From positions 1 to 14,363 of the forward strand of contig CANRFK010000155.1 of NCBI GenBank assembly GCA_947629875.1: a DNA stretch of 14,363 bases, in the 5' to 3' direction. Positions 1 through 5,579 of this stretch are shown here, piece by piece. A model generated the notes under the pieces. It was not told the origin of the DNA, searched no databases, and saw only the letters and a program-made list of their open reading frames with translations. A program made the translations under genes and the position numbers. The stretch is from an uncultured Clostridia bacterium. Its GTDB lineage: Bacteria; Bacillota; Clostridia; Christensenellales; Borkfalkiaceae. The stretch's first letter is position 1; every line of letters starts with the position of its first letter.

Positions 1-21
1 GGCGATTTTATCACCTCATCC

Positions 22-63
22 GTCACGGCAGAAGCCGTGACACCTTCTCCTCAAAGGAGAAGG
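22..63. repeat. Two-hairpin intergenic element, copy A
   Basis: Two adjacent perfect hairpins are visible. The first pairs 22-29 with 34-41 (8 bp, 4-nt loop) and the second pairs 43-51 with 55-63 (9 bp, 3-nt loop). They are preceded by a CCTCATCCG-like lead-in. The same layout (a lead-in, then two short GC-rich hairpins) recurs at 153-187 and 4627-4668, so this looks like one copy of a small dispersed palindromic element. It lies downstream of the gap terminator and has no coding potential. Similar palindromic intergenic repeats are common in clostridial genomes; the family name is unknown to me. Confidence 0.55.
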
Positions 64-80
64 CGGGGATGGGGGGGACA

Positions 81-143
81 AGATACGCTCGGTAGCCGCC
101 CGCCCGCAAAAGCGGACGGGCGGACACCTCGGCATGAGGGATA
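81..143. repeat. Hairpin element with conserved flanks, copy 1
   Basis: A GC-rich 12-bp stem with one mismatch (about 98-109 pairing with 114-125, loop AAAA) is flanked on the left by AGATACGCTCGG (81-92) and on the right by CTCGGCATGAGGGATA (128-143). Nearly the same flanks surround a different, perfect 20-bp stem at 4384-4450. Conserved flanks with an unrelated stem sequence suggest a dispersed structural element rather than a simple terminator. It sits beyond the gap terminator. Its function is unknown. Confidence 0.5.
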
Positions 144-152
144 CCCCTATCC

Positions 153-187
153 CCCGCTACGCGGGTACTTCCCCCAAGAGGGGGAAG
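153..187. repeat. Two-hairpin intergenic element, copy B
   Basis: Hairpin one pairs 153-157 with 161-165 (loop TAC). Hairpin two pairs 168-175 with 180-187 (8 bp, loop AAGA). The layout and the CCCC-rich lead-in match the elements at 22-63 and 4627-4668, in the same orientation. It immediately follows the 81-143 element, so the region beyond gap is a cluster of palindromes. Confidence 0.5.
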
Positions 188-231
188 CGAGAAGCGAGGC
201 AAAATGATGGGATGGGGTGGGGTTTTCCAAC

Positions 232-258
232 AAAAAAAGCCTTCGGGGAGCCGAAGGC
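232..258 (-). terminator. Intrinsic terminator of gap
   Basis: An 8-bp perfect stem (239-246 with 251-258, loop GGAG on the plus strand) is followed, read on the minus strand, by seven T (232-238). It begins 18 bases past the gap stop codon, a typical position for a rho-independent terminator. Confidence 0.9.
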
Positions 259-276
259 CTTCTTTGGTTGTTGTAA

Positions 277-1299
277 TTACAGTTCCGCGAAGTACTTGAT
301 GGTGCGAACCATCTGCGAGGTGTAGCTGTTCTCGTTGTCGTACCACGAAACGACCTGCACCTGATAGGTATCGTCGTCGATCTTGGTGACCATGGTCTGC
401 GTTGCATCGAACAGCGACCCGTAGGTGATGCCGATGACGTCGGACGAGACGATCTGCTCCTCGGTGTAGCCGAACGACTTGGAAGCCGCCGCCTTCATCG
501 CCGCGTTGATGCTCTCCTTGGTGACGTCCTTGCCCTTGACGACGGCGACGAGGATGGTCGTGGAGCCGGTGGGCACGGGAACGCGCTGGGCGGAGCCGAT
601 GAGCTTGCCGTTCAGAGCGGGGATGACGAGGCCGATGGCCTTCGCCGCGCCCGTCGAATTGGGAACGATGTTGACAGCCGCCGCGCGGGCTCTTCTCAAA
701 TCGCCCTTGCGGTGAGGGCCGTCGAGCACCATCTGGTCGCCCGTGTAGGCGTGGACGGTGGTCATGATGCCCGAGACGATGGGATACGCCTTGTTGAGGG
801 TGTTCGCCATGGGAGCGAGGCAGTTGGTCGTGCAGGAAGCCGCGGAGATGATGGTATCCGTGGGTTTCAAGGTCTTTTCGTTGACGCCGTACACGATGGT
901 GGGAAGGTCGTTGCCCGCAGGAGCGGAGATGACGACTTTCTTCGCGCCCGCATCGATGTGCGCCTGCGCCTTTTCTTTCTTGGTGTAGAAGCCCGTGCAT
1001 TCGAGAACGACGTCCACATCGAGTTCCTTCCACGGAAGGTCCTTCGCGTCCTTGATCGCGTAGATCTTGATGGTCGTGCCCTTGACGGTGATGGTGCTCT
1101 CCTCTTCGTTCGCGGAGACGGTGTCGGCATAGGCGTATCTGCCCTGCGCGCTGTCGTACTTCAAAAGGTGTGCGAGCATGGTGGGGCTCGTAAGGTCGTT
1201 GATCGCGACGATCTCGTAGCCCTTCGCCCCGAACATCTGACGGAAAGCGAGACGGCCGATGCGGCCGAAGCCGTTGATTGCAACTCTGACGTTTGCCAT
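277..1299 (-). CDS. gap: Glyceraldehyde-3-phosphate dehydrogenase (NAD-dependent type)
   Basis: Encodes the cytosolic glycolytic enzyme that converts glyceraldehyde 3-phosphate, NAD and phosphate to 1,3-bisphosphoglycerate. The 340-residue product has the usual full length. The N-terminal Rossmann fold starts with INGFGRIGR (residues 8-16); Asp35 in AINDLT is the residue typical of NAD preference. The active-site motif ASCTTNC places the catalytic cysteine at 156, and His183 lies in TVHAYTGDQ. The catalytic-domain motif PNSTGAAKA and the C-terminal WYDNE.SYT are present. The ATG at 1299 has a GGAGG site nine bases upstream (1309-1313). The gene has its own promoter (1352-1380) and terminator (232-258), so it is probably monocistronic and not in a gap-pgk-tpi operon. 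Nothing suggests that it is damaged. Confidence 0.98.
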   Translation of the reverse strand: MANVRVAINGFGRIGRLAFRQMFGAKGYEIVAINDLTSPTMLAHLLKYDSAQGRYAYADTVSANEEESTITVKGTTIKIYAIKDAKDLPWKELDVDVVLECTGFYTKKEKAQAHIDAGAKKVVISAPAGNDLPTIVYGVNEKTLKPTDTIISAASCTTNCLAPMANTLNKAYPIVSGIMTTVHAYTGDQMVLDGPHRKGDLRRARAAAVNIVPNSTGAAKAIGLVIPALNGKLIGSAQRVPVPTGSTTILVAVVKGKDVTKESINAAMKAAASKSFGYTEEQIVSSDVIGITYGSLFDATQTMVTKIDDDTYQVQVVSWYDNENSYTSQMVRTIKYFAEL

Positions 1300-1324
1300 T
1301 GGAATTTTCCTCCGAATTTATTTT

Positions 1325-1343
1325 GGCGCACAGCGCCTTTTTT
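1325..1343. other. Small hairpin in the gap leader
   Basis: GGCGC (1325-1329) pairs with GCGCC (1333-1337) around ACA, followed on the plus strand by six T. On the plus strand it resembles a weak terminator, but no plus-strand gene upstream would need one. On the minus strand it would lie at the extreme 5' end of the gap mRNA, where such hairpins can stabilise transcripts. That role is inference. Confidence 0.35.
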
Positions 1344-1351
1344 CGGCTCTT

Positions 1352-1380
1352 ATTATACCACGCTTTCAAATCGTCGTCAA
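1352..1380 (-). promoter_or_regulatory. Sigma-A promoter of gap
   Basis: On the minus strand, TTGACG (1380-1375) and TATAAT (1357-1352) are separated by exactly 17 bases, with TGG directly before the -10 (extended -10, TGnTATAAT). Transcription should start near 1345, giving a leader of about 45 bases that includes the 1325-1337 hairpin and the GGAGG ribosome site. This strength fits a highly expressed glycolytic gene. Confidence 0.85.
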
Positions 1381-1500
1381 CGATTTTTCCGAAATTTTCC
1401 TTTTCCGTACACTTTGCACGAAAACATTGGGCAAAATTTGACCATGGGGTGCCGCAAAGCGGGCGGCGGCGCTTTTGCCTTTCGCCATGGAGAAAGCAAA

Positions 1501-2568
1501 TTACCGAAAAATCAGCGTATCAACGTCATAATCGTAGCGGACGTGTTTGCGGGCGGGTTTAACTTGCAAGTTCAAGATGTGGGGGAAGCAACTGCGCAGG
1601 TCGAGTTTCCCGATGAGCAGAAGCCGCACGAGCAATTCACAGACCGCAAAGAGTATAAAGAGAATGCCGAACACGATGGAAAGAACGGAAAAAGTTCCCG
1701 CCGATAATTTCAAGGTGCCGAGCCATGCCGCCTGTCCCACGCCAACGGCAAAAGCGCACAAAGAGAGTGCGAATGCGGATATGTTACAGAAAGACCGTTG
1801 GCGCAACTCACGAAATGCGGTTCCGGCCACTGCCGTGAGGAGTGAAAGCCCGCCGATGATAAGAATAAATATGACGGGAATGGTGAAGCCTTTTTCACTC
1901 TCTTTTATTGCTTTGAGTATATCGTATCCGGTAATTTTCATCCCCAACGTAGCGGCAGTCGCGGGAGAAAGGGGGGCAAGCGGCGCAAGGAAAAGAATGA
2001 AGGCAAGCAGGCCGCATATTACAACGGAAACCCAACAGACAAGATTGGCGTGTCGCTTGGCATATAACTTTAAGGCCGCCTTTTTGTTGCCTTGCGCGAG
2101 ATAGCGCCGTTCCTGTTGCCGAAGGTGCTCTGCTTCTTGATACCTTCTTTCTGCCTCTTGACGGCGTGCTTCCTCTTCTTGACGGCGCAGTTCTTCTTCT
2201 TGCCGCAGGCGTTTGTTGCGATAGTCGGAGATTTGTTCGGCAAGCTTCTCTTTCGCGTAACAGCCGCGCAGTTTCGAGTATAATTTTTCGACGATCTCAT
2301 TGATTTGCGCTTCGGTGGTTCCCGGATCGGAAAGTACACAATCCAACCGTTCCATCAAAGACGTCACCCAGCCGTCGATCGCCGCGCGGATGCGGAGCGC
2401 GTCCTGCTCGTTGGTCGCCGTCAGCTCCCCGCACTCAAATGCCTTGGGAAACCAACAGCGAACCGTCTTTTCCGCAAATTTTACGGTGACGGTCTTGCCG
2501 TTCCACTCCTTCAACGTCCCCGCGCCGTAGCGGCGGCTCACAAGCCGCATGCCATAGAAACCTTGCAT
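1501..2568 (-). CDS. Membrane protein with SH3-like N-terminus and coiled coil, function unknown
   Basis: I do not recognise this 355-residue protein as a named family. Residues about 8-51 (RRYGAGTLKEWNGKTVTVKF...) read like a small SH3-like barrel of the G.G.(V/L)..(W/I).G..(V/I).V.F type. A second segment, rich in Arg, Gln and Glu (about 105-160), is a predicted coiled coil. Four hydrophobic helices follow at about 175-196, 229-250, 261-283 and 292-319, and the tail is basic. The likely topology is a cytosolic N-terminal half anchored by a four-helix membrane domain. The start at 2568 is chosen because GGGAGGGG lies just upstream (2573-2580). An in-frame ATG at 2616 lies upstream of the predicted transcription start, so it is unlikely to be used. 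The gene diverges from an XRE regulator and has a near-perfect promoter. No clear terminator separates it from gap. Confidence 0.8.
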   Translation of the reverse strand: MQGFYGMRLVSRRYGAGTLKEWNGKTVTVKFAEKTVRCWFPKAFECGELTATNEQDALRIRAAIDGWVTSLMERLDCVLSDPGTTEAQINEIVEKLYSKLRGCYAKEKLAEQISDYRNKRLRQEEELRRQEEEARRQEAERRYQEAEHLRQQERRYLAQGNKKAALKLYAKRHANLVCWVSVVICGLLAFILFLAPLAPLSPATAATLGMKITGYDILKAIKESEKGFTIPVIFILIIGGLSLLTAVAGTAFRELRQRSFCNISAFALSLCAFAVGVGQAAWLGTLKLSAGTFSVLSIVFGILFILFAVCELLVRLLLIGKLDLRSCFPHILNLQVKPARKHVRYDYDVDTLIFR

Positions 2569-2602
2569 TTTTCCCCTCCCAAAATATTTAATATATTGAT
2601 AT

Positions 2603-2636
2603 TTGACATTATACATATTTTAACTATTTATGTCAA
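2603..2636. promoter_or_regulatory. Inverted repeat, probable operator
   Basis: TTGACAT (2603-2609) and ATGTCAA (2630-2636) are perfect 7-bp arms centred at 2619.5, 34 bp overall. One arm contains the -35 box of the minus-strand promoter and the other overlaps the end of its -10 box, so a dimer bound here would block that promoter. The neighbouring XRE regulator is the obvious candidate ligand; this is inference. Confidence 0.5.
2608..2636 (-). promoter_or_regulatory. Perfect-consensus sigma-A promoter of the membrane protein gene
   Basis: On the minus strand, TTGACA (2636-2631) is followed after exactly 17 bases by TATAAT (2613-2608). Both hexamers match consensus at every position. The start would be near 2601, giving a leader of about 32 bases with GGGAGGGG before the ATG at 2568. 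A perfect promoter next to a divergent regulator usually implies repression. Confidence 0.85.
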
Positions 2637-2655
2637 GGGGCAAGTGGTAAAAATA

Positions 2656-2685
2656 TTTAGATATTTTTTGTACATACTGTAAAAT
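2656..2685 (+). promoter_or_regulatory. Candidate promoter of the XRE regulator (leaderless)
   Basis: TAAAAT (2680-2685, five of six consensus bases) is preceded after 18 bases by TTTAGA (2656-2661, four of six). The predicted start falls at about 2691-2693, on the ATG itself. No Shine-Dalgarno sequence precedes this ATG, which agrees with a leaderless mRNA. The -35 match is modest. Confidence 0.45.
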
Positions 2686-2691
2686 TGTATT

Positions 2692-3012
2692 ATGGATAAA
2701 AAATTCATCGGCGACCGCTACGCAAAAATTCGCCTCGCGCACGGCATCTCGGGGCGAAAATTGAGCCGTGAACTCGGCCAGAGCACGGAATATATCAACC
2801 AGATCGAGAACGGGCGCAATCTGCCCTCCATCGAGGGACTGCTGAATTTCTGCGACTATTTTCATATCTCCGTCGGTGAGTTTTTCGAGGATGGGTTTGC
2901 CTATCCCGTGCAGTACGACAAGATCATCAGGGAACTCAACAAGATGGATGCGTTGGGGCTGGAAACCGTGTACGACCTGTTGCGGCTCATCAATTCCAAC
3001 AAAAACAAGTAA
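2692..3012 (+). CDS. XRE-family helix-turn-helix transcriptional regulator
   Basis: The 106-residue protein has a Cro/CI-type helix-turn-helix over about residues 7-66 (YAKIRLAHGISGRKLSRELG, then TEYINQIENGRNLPSIEGLLNFCDYF). The recognition helix is near 31-40. The short C-terminal helical tail (about 75-102) could dimerise; no ligand or protease domain is present. Family knowledge says such proteins bind short palindromes as dimers. It is transcribed divergently from the 1501-2568 membrane protein, and the 123-base gap holds an inverted repeat over that gene's promoter, so it is probably its repressor and may regulate itself. There is no ribosome site before the ATG, suggesting leaderless translation. 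An intrinsic terminator follows the stop. Confidence 0.9.
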   Translation: MDKKFIGDRYAKIRLAHGISGRKLSRELGQSTEYINQIENGRNLPSIEGLLNFCDYFHISVGEFFEDGFAYPVQYDKIIRELNKMDALGLETVYDLLRLINSNKNK

Positions 3013-3015
3013 AGG

Positions 3016-3041
3016 GCGGCTGCGCGCCGCATTTTATTTTT
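3016..3041 (+). terminator. Intrinsic terminator of the XRE regulator gene
   Basis: GCGGC (3016-3020) pairs with GCCGC (3026-3030) over a five-base loop, followed by ATTTTATTTTT. It begins four bases after the stop codon. The stem is short but GC-only. Confidence 0.7.
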
Positions 3042-3062
3042 GCCGAATTTTTCGCAATCCCC

Positions 3063-3091
3063 TTGCAATTTGAAAGGGAAAGCATTATAAT
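3063..3091 (+). promoter_or_regulatory. Sigma-A promoter of fba
   Basis: TTGCAA (3063-3068) and a perfect TATAAT (3086-3091) are separated by 17 bases. Transcription should start near 3098, leaving a leader of about 20 bases that carries the GGAGGA ribosome site. Confidence 0.8.
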
Positions 3092-3118
3092 TGAGAAAAA
3101 CCATTCGGAGGAACAAAT

Positions 3119-4054
3119 ATGCCGTTAGTCACAACCAAGGAAATGTTTGAAAAGGCGTACAAGGGCGGGTATGCCGTGGGCGCCTTCAACGTCAACAATA
3201 TGGAGATGATCCAGGCCATCGTGGAAGCCGCGAGCGAGTGCCGCTCTCCCGTTATTTTGCAGGTCTCCGCAGGCGCGAGAAAGTACGCCAACCCCGTGTA
3301 TCTGCGCCACCTCGTGCAGGCCGCCGTCGAGACGACGGATATTCCCATCGCCATGCACCTCGACCACGGCGCGGATTTTGAGATCTGCAAGGACTGCATC
3401 GACGTCGGATTTACTTCCGTCATGATCGACGCTTCCTCCAAACCGTGGGAGGAGAACATTGCCATCACCAAGAAAGTTGTGGAATACGCGCACGCGCACG
3501 GCGTGGTGGTGGAGGCCGAGCTCGGCAAACTTGCGGGCATCGAGGACGACGTGCACGTTGCGGCGCACGACGCCATGTTTACCTCGCCCGACGAGGTGCA
3601 GGAATTTACGGCGCGCACGGGCATCGATTCCCTCGCCATCGCCATCGGGACCTCCCACGGGGCGTATAAATTCAAACCCGGGCAGGATCCCAAGCTCCGC
3701 ATCGACATTTTGGAGGAGATCGGCAGAAGATTGCCCGGTTTCCCCATCGTGCTGCACGGGGCTTCGAGCGTGCCGCAGGAGCAGGTTGCCGTCGTCAACG
3801 AGTTCGGCGGCTCCATGCCCAACGCCATCGGCATTCCCGAGAGCGAGCTTCGCAAGGCCGCAAAGCTCGCCGTCTGCAAGATCAATATCGATAGCGACCT
3901 GCGCGTTGCGTTCACCGCGGCCATCCGCAAGCACCTTGCGGAGAACCCTTCGCACTTCGACCCGAGGCAGTATCTCGGCGACGCAAGGGCGAACATGAAG
4001 GAGATGGTCAAGCACAAGATCATCGACGTGTTGGGCTCCGCGAACAAGGCGTAA
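3119..4054 (+). CDS. fba: Class II fructose-1,6-bisphosphate aldolase
   Basis: Encodes the cytosolic zinc-dependent aldolase that interconverts fructose 1,6-bisphosphate with dihydroxyacetone phosphate and glyceraldehyde 3-phosphate. The 311-residue TIM barrel has the expected length. Class II signatures are present in order: HLDHG (80-84; Asp82 likely proton donor, His83 zinc ligand), VEAELG (Glu134), IGTSHGAYKF (His180), VLHGASS (His213) and NIDSDLR (starting at 256, phosphate binding). GGAGGA (3107-3112) lies six bases before the ATG. The gene has its own promoter and terminator. Its product feeds gap, encoded 2 kb away on the opposite strand; the two are separate transcription units. Confidence 0.98.
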   Translation: MPLVTTKEMFEKAYKGGYAVGAFNVNNMEMIQAIVEAASECRSPVILQVSAGARKYANPVYLRHLVQAAVETTDIPIAMHLDHGADFEICKDCIDVGFTSVMIDASSKPWEENIAITKKVVEYAHAHGVVVEAELGKLAGIEDDVHVAAHDAMFTSPDEVQEFTARTGIDSLAIAIGTSHGAYKFKPGQDPKLRIDILEEIGRRLPGFPIVLHGASSVPQEQVAVVNEFGGSMPNAIGIPESELRKAAKLAVCKINIDSDLRVAFTAAIRKHLAENPSHFDPRQYLGDARANMKEMVKHKIIDVLGSANKA

Positions 4055-4082
4055 AATTTCAAAAAACGCAATACGTTGTGAG

Positions 4083-4107
4083 AAAACCCCGCTTCGGCGG
4101 GGTTTTT
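4083..4107 (+). terminator. Intrinsic terminator of fba
   Basis: CCCCGC (4087-4092) pairs with GCGGGG (4097-4102) across a TTCG tetraloop, extended by AAAA/TTTT pairing, and is followed by five T. A canonical strong terminator, 32 bases after the stop codon. Confidence 0.93.
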
Positions 4108-4383
4108 GATTGCGGTTTTTTGTGATTTTTTCGCAAAGATCGCCCGAGGGTTCCGAAAAAATCAAACGGGGTGCGTTTTTGCGGTCGCATTCGCTATGTA
4201 TTCGGCATAAACAGAAGGGGCCACAACATTTATGTTCAAGATGCTCTGCCGCGACGGGCGGCGCTGTTGCGGGCAAGACGTATGCAAAGAAGTTACAGGG
4301 GGGCGATAAAAATGGGGGATGGGGCAAGAAAAGGGCATAGATTGCAAATGAGGGGCGAAAAGGGGCGGACTGCGTTTTGGGGA
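4108..4383. other. Intergenic stretch with no supported gene
   Basis: No ribosome site, start and recognisable protein coincide here on either strand. The first 100 bases have ordinary composition. From about 4290 the plus strand becomes G-rich, with runs of six, five and four G between 4296 and 4326, leading into the G/A-rich block that follows. Confidence 0.6.
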
Positions 4384-4450
4384 AGATACACTCGCCCACC
4401 GCTGCCCGAGCGCATCGCGCTCGGGCAGCGGTGGGCTCGGTATGAGGATA
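4384..4450. repeat. Hairpin element with conserved flanks, copy 2 (perfect 20-bp stem)
   Basis: Positions 4394-4413 are the exact reverse complement of 4417-4436, with only a three-base loop. The flanks AGATACACTCG (left) and CTCGGTATGAGGATA (right, from 4436) match those of the 81-143 element almost base for base, while the stem sequence is different. There is no T-run, so it is not a canonical terminator. It follows fba's terminator by about 280 bases. Confidence 0.65.
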
Positions 4451-4481
4451 GAGAGGGAGCCGAGGAAAGGGGAGGAAAGGG

Positions 4482-4928
4482 GCGGAAATGCGAGGAAAAG
4501 CGAGGACAGCTCTGCAATTTTGCAGGGAGAAACGGGAGCCGAAGGAGGGGCGCTGCGGGGGGGCGGAAATTGAAAACGGGGCGAGAAACGGGGTAAAACG
4601 GGCAAAAAAGGGGGGAGATGTGCAATCCCCCTCACCGCCTACGGCGGAGCTCCCCCTTTGCGAAAGGGTGAGCCGAGGAGAAGAGGGCAAAAACGGGCGG
4701 AAGTGAAAACGGGGGCGGAAATGCGGAGCCAAGGAGAGGGGAGGCGGGACGGTGTGAGGGGAAAGGGTGAGCCAAGGAGAGGTGGGCAAAAAACGGGCGG
4801 AAGTGAAAACGGGGGCGGAAATGCGAGGACAGCTCTGCATTTTGCGGGAAGAAATGGGGCAGAAGGAGGGGCGCTGTGGGGGCGGAAATGCGGGGGCATC
4901 TCTGCATTTTGGGGGGAGAAACGGGGCG
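4482..4928. repeat. G/A-rich strand-asymmetric block of degenerate direct repeats
   Basis: The plus strand is mostly G and A, with few C or T. A unit beginning GCGGAAATGCG and containing TCTGCA.TTTTG then G-rich GGGAGAAA occurs at about 4482, 4815 and 4882. A longer direct repeat of about 63 bases, starting AAAGGGTGAGCC, occurs at 4663-4725 and 4762-4825. Runs at 4578-4615 (four G-tracts with loops of 6-8 bases) could form a G-quadruplex on the plus strand. Minus-strand reading frames through here translate to repetitive Pro/Phe/Arg peptides with no ribosome sites, so I call it non-coding. Confidence 0.6.
4627..4668. repeat. Two-hairpin intergenic element, copy C
   Basis: Hairpin one pairs 4635-4639 with 4643-4647 (loop TAC). 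Hairpin two pairs 4654-4659 with 4663-4668 (loop GCG). The CCCCCTCACCG lead-in resembles that at 12-22. It interrupts the G/A-rich block and keeps the orientation of the two copies near position 100. Confidence 0.5.
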
Positions 4929-5028
4929 TGTTGATAAAACGGGGGAGAGAAAAAAGGCGAATGAAGGGGAAAAATTGAAAAAAAATAAAAAAAATGAAGA
5001 AATCTTCACAAAAAATACATCAAAACAT

Positions 5029-5057
5029 TTGACACGGGGGGGGGACAGTGCTAAAAT
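5029..5057 (+). promoter_or_regulatory. Sigma-A promoter with a G9 run in its spacer, possible phase-variable promoter
   Basis: A perfect TTGACA (5029-5034) and TAAAAT (5052-5057, five of six) are separated by exactly 17 bases, 5035-5051. Nine of those bases are an uninterrupted G run (5036-5044). Homopolymer runs of this length slip in replication, and a change of one or two bases would move the spacer away from the 17-base optimum. The surrounding 100 bases are AT-rich, unlike the G-rich block before them. The predicted start is near 5064, about 820 bases upstream of the giant surface protein gene; no better promoter is seen in between. Confidence 0.65.
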
Positions 5058-5127
5058 GTTAAAGATTTATATAGCATTAGTTCGATAAGTGCACTAATTC
5101 GATCGGTGTGTAAGTAAAAGCGGGATA

Positions 5128-5446
5128 GTACCCGACGGCGCAAGAGATAACGGAAGGAAGAAAGTACCCGACGGCGCAAGAGATAACGGAAGGAAGAAAG
5201 TACCCGGCGGCGTAGGGATATCGGAAGGAAAAAATATCCGGCGGCGTAGGGATATCGGAAGGAAAAAATATCCGGCGGCGTAGGGGATATCGGAAGGAAG
5301 AAAGTACCCGACGGCGTAGGGATATCGGAAACGGAAGAAAGTACCCGACGGCGTAGGGGATATCGGAAGGAAGAAAGTACCCGACGGCGTAGGGATATCG
5401 GAAACGGAAGAAAGTAGCCGGCGGCGTAGGGGATATCGGAAGGAAA
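5128..5446. repeat. Tandem repeat array, nine units of 34-37 bases
   Basis: Units begin at 5128, 5164, 5200, 5234, 5268, 5304, 5341, 5377 and 5414; the last is truncated at about 5446. The core is GTACCCGACGGCGTAGGG followed by ATATCGGAAGGAAGAAA. Units 1 and 2 are identical (36), units 3 and 4 are 34 long, and units 6 and 8 are identical (37), so units 6-7 and 8-9 form a 73-base higher-order pair. Units are contiguous without spacers, so this is not a CRISPR array. Lengths that are not all multiples of three argue against coding. It lies between the G9 promoter and the giant gene, so it would be in the mRNA leader if that promoter is used. Confidence 0.9.
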
Positions 5447-5482
5447 TAGTCAGAGCGGTTTGTTTCGCAGGTAGGAAATCCG

Positions 5483-5517
5483 ACTGCTTTGGCAAAGGCG
5501 TTTTCAGCCGAAGCAGT
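5483..5517. other. Imperfect 11-bp hairpin upstream of the small ORF
   Basis: Positions 5483-5493 pair with 5507-5517 (one T-G wobble) around a 13-base loop. No T-run follows, so it is not an intrinsic terminator. It lies between the tandem array and the possible small secreted peptide gene and may be a leader RNA structure. Confidence 0.4.
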
Positions 5518-5579
5518 GAAAGTTGCATTTGCGCACACGGCAAAAGGAAGCCGCCGCGCAAGGGGGGATATAGTCGAAC

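Noticed and set aside
1325..1343. Plus-strand intrinsic terminator
   Set aside because: The hairpin plus T6 resembles one, but no plus-strand gene lies upstream; it is kept only as a hairpin in the gap leader.
23..1369. Minus-strand 448-codon frame overlapping gap in another frame
   Set aside because: An Arg/His/Gly-rich shadow of gap, which itself has all catalytic motifs, a ribosome site and a promoter.
4171..4596. Plus-strand 141-codon frame after fba
   Set aside because: It starts without a ribosome site, runs through the perfect hairpin element and into the G/A-rich block, and gives a low-complexity Arg/Gly/Glu peptide.
3125..4840. Minus-strand open frame of 571 codons across fba and the G/A-rich block
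   Set aside because: It is antisense to a certain gene (fba) and the rest is repetitive Pro/Phe/Arg peptide from the C-rich strand; no start site support.
5128..5446. CRISPR array
   Set aside because: The repeats are directly contiguous with no unique spacers and vary in length, so this is a tandem repeat.
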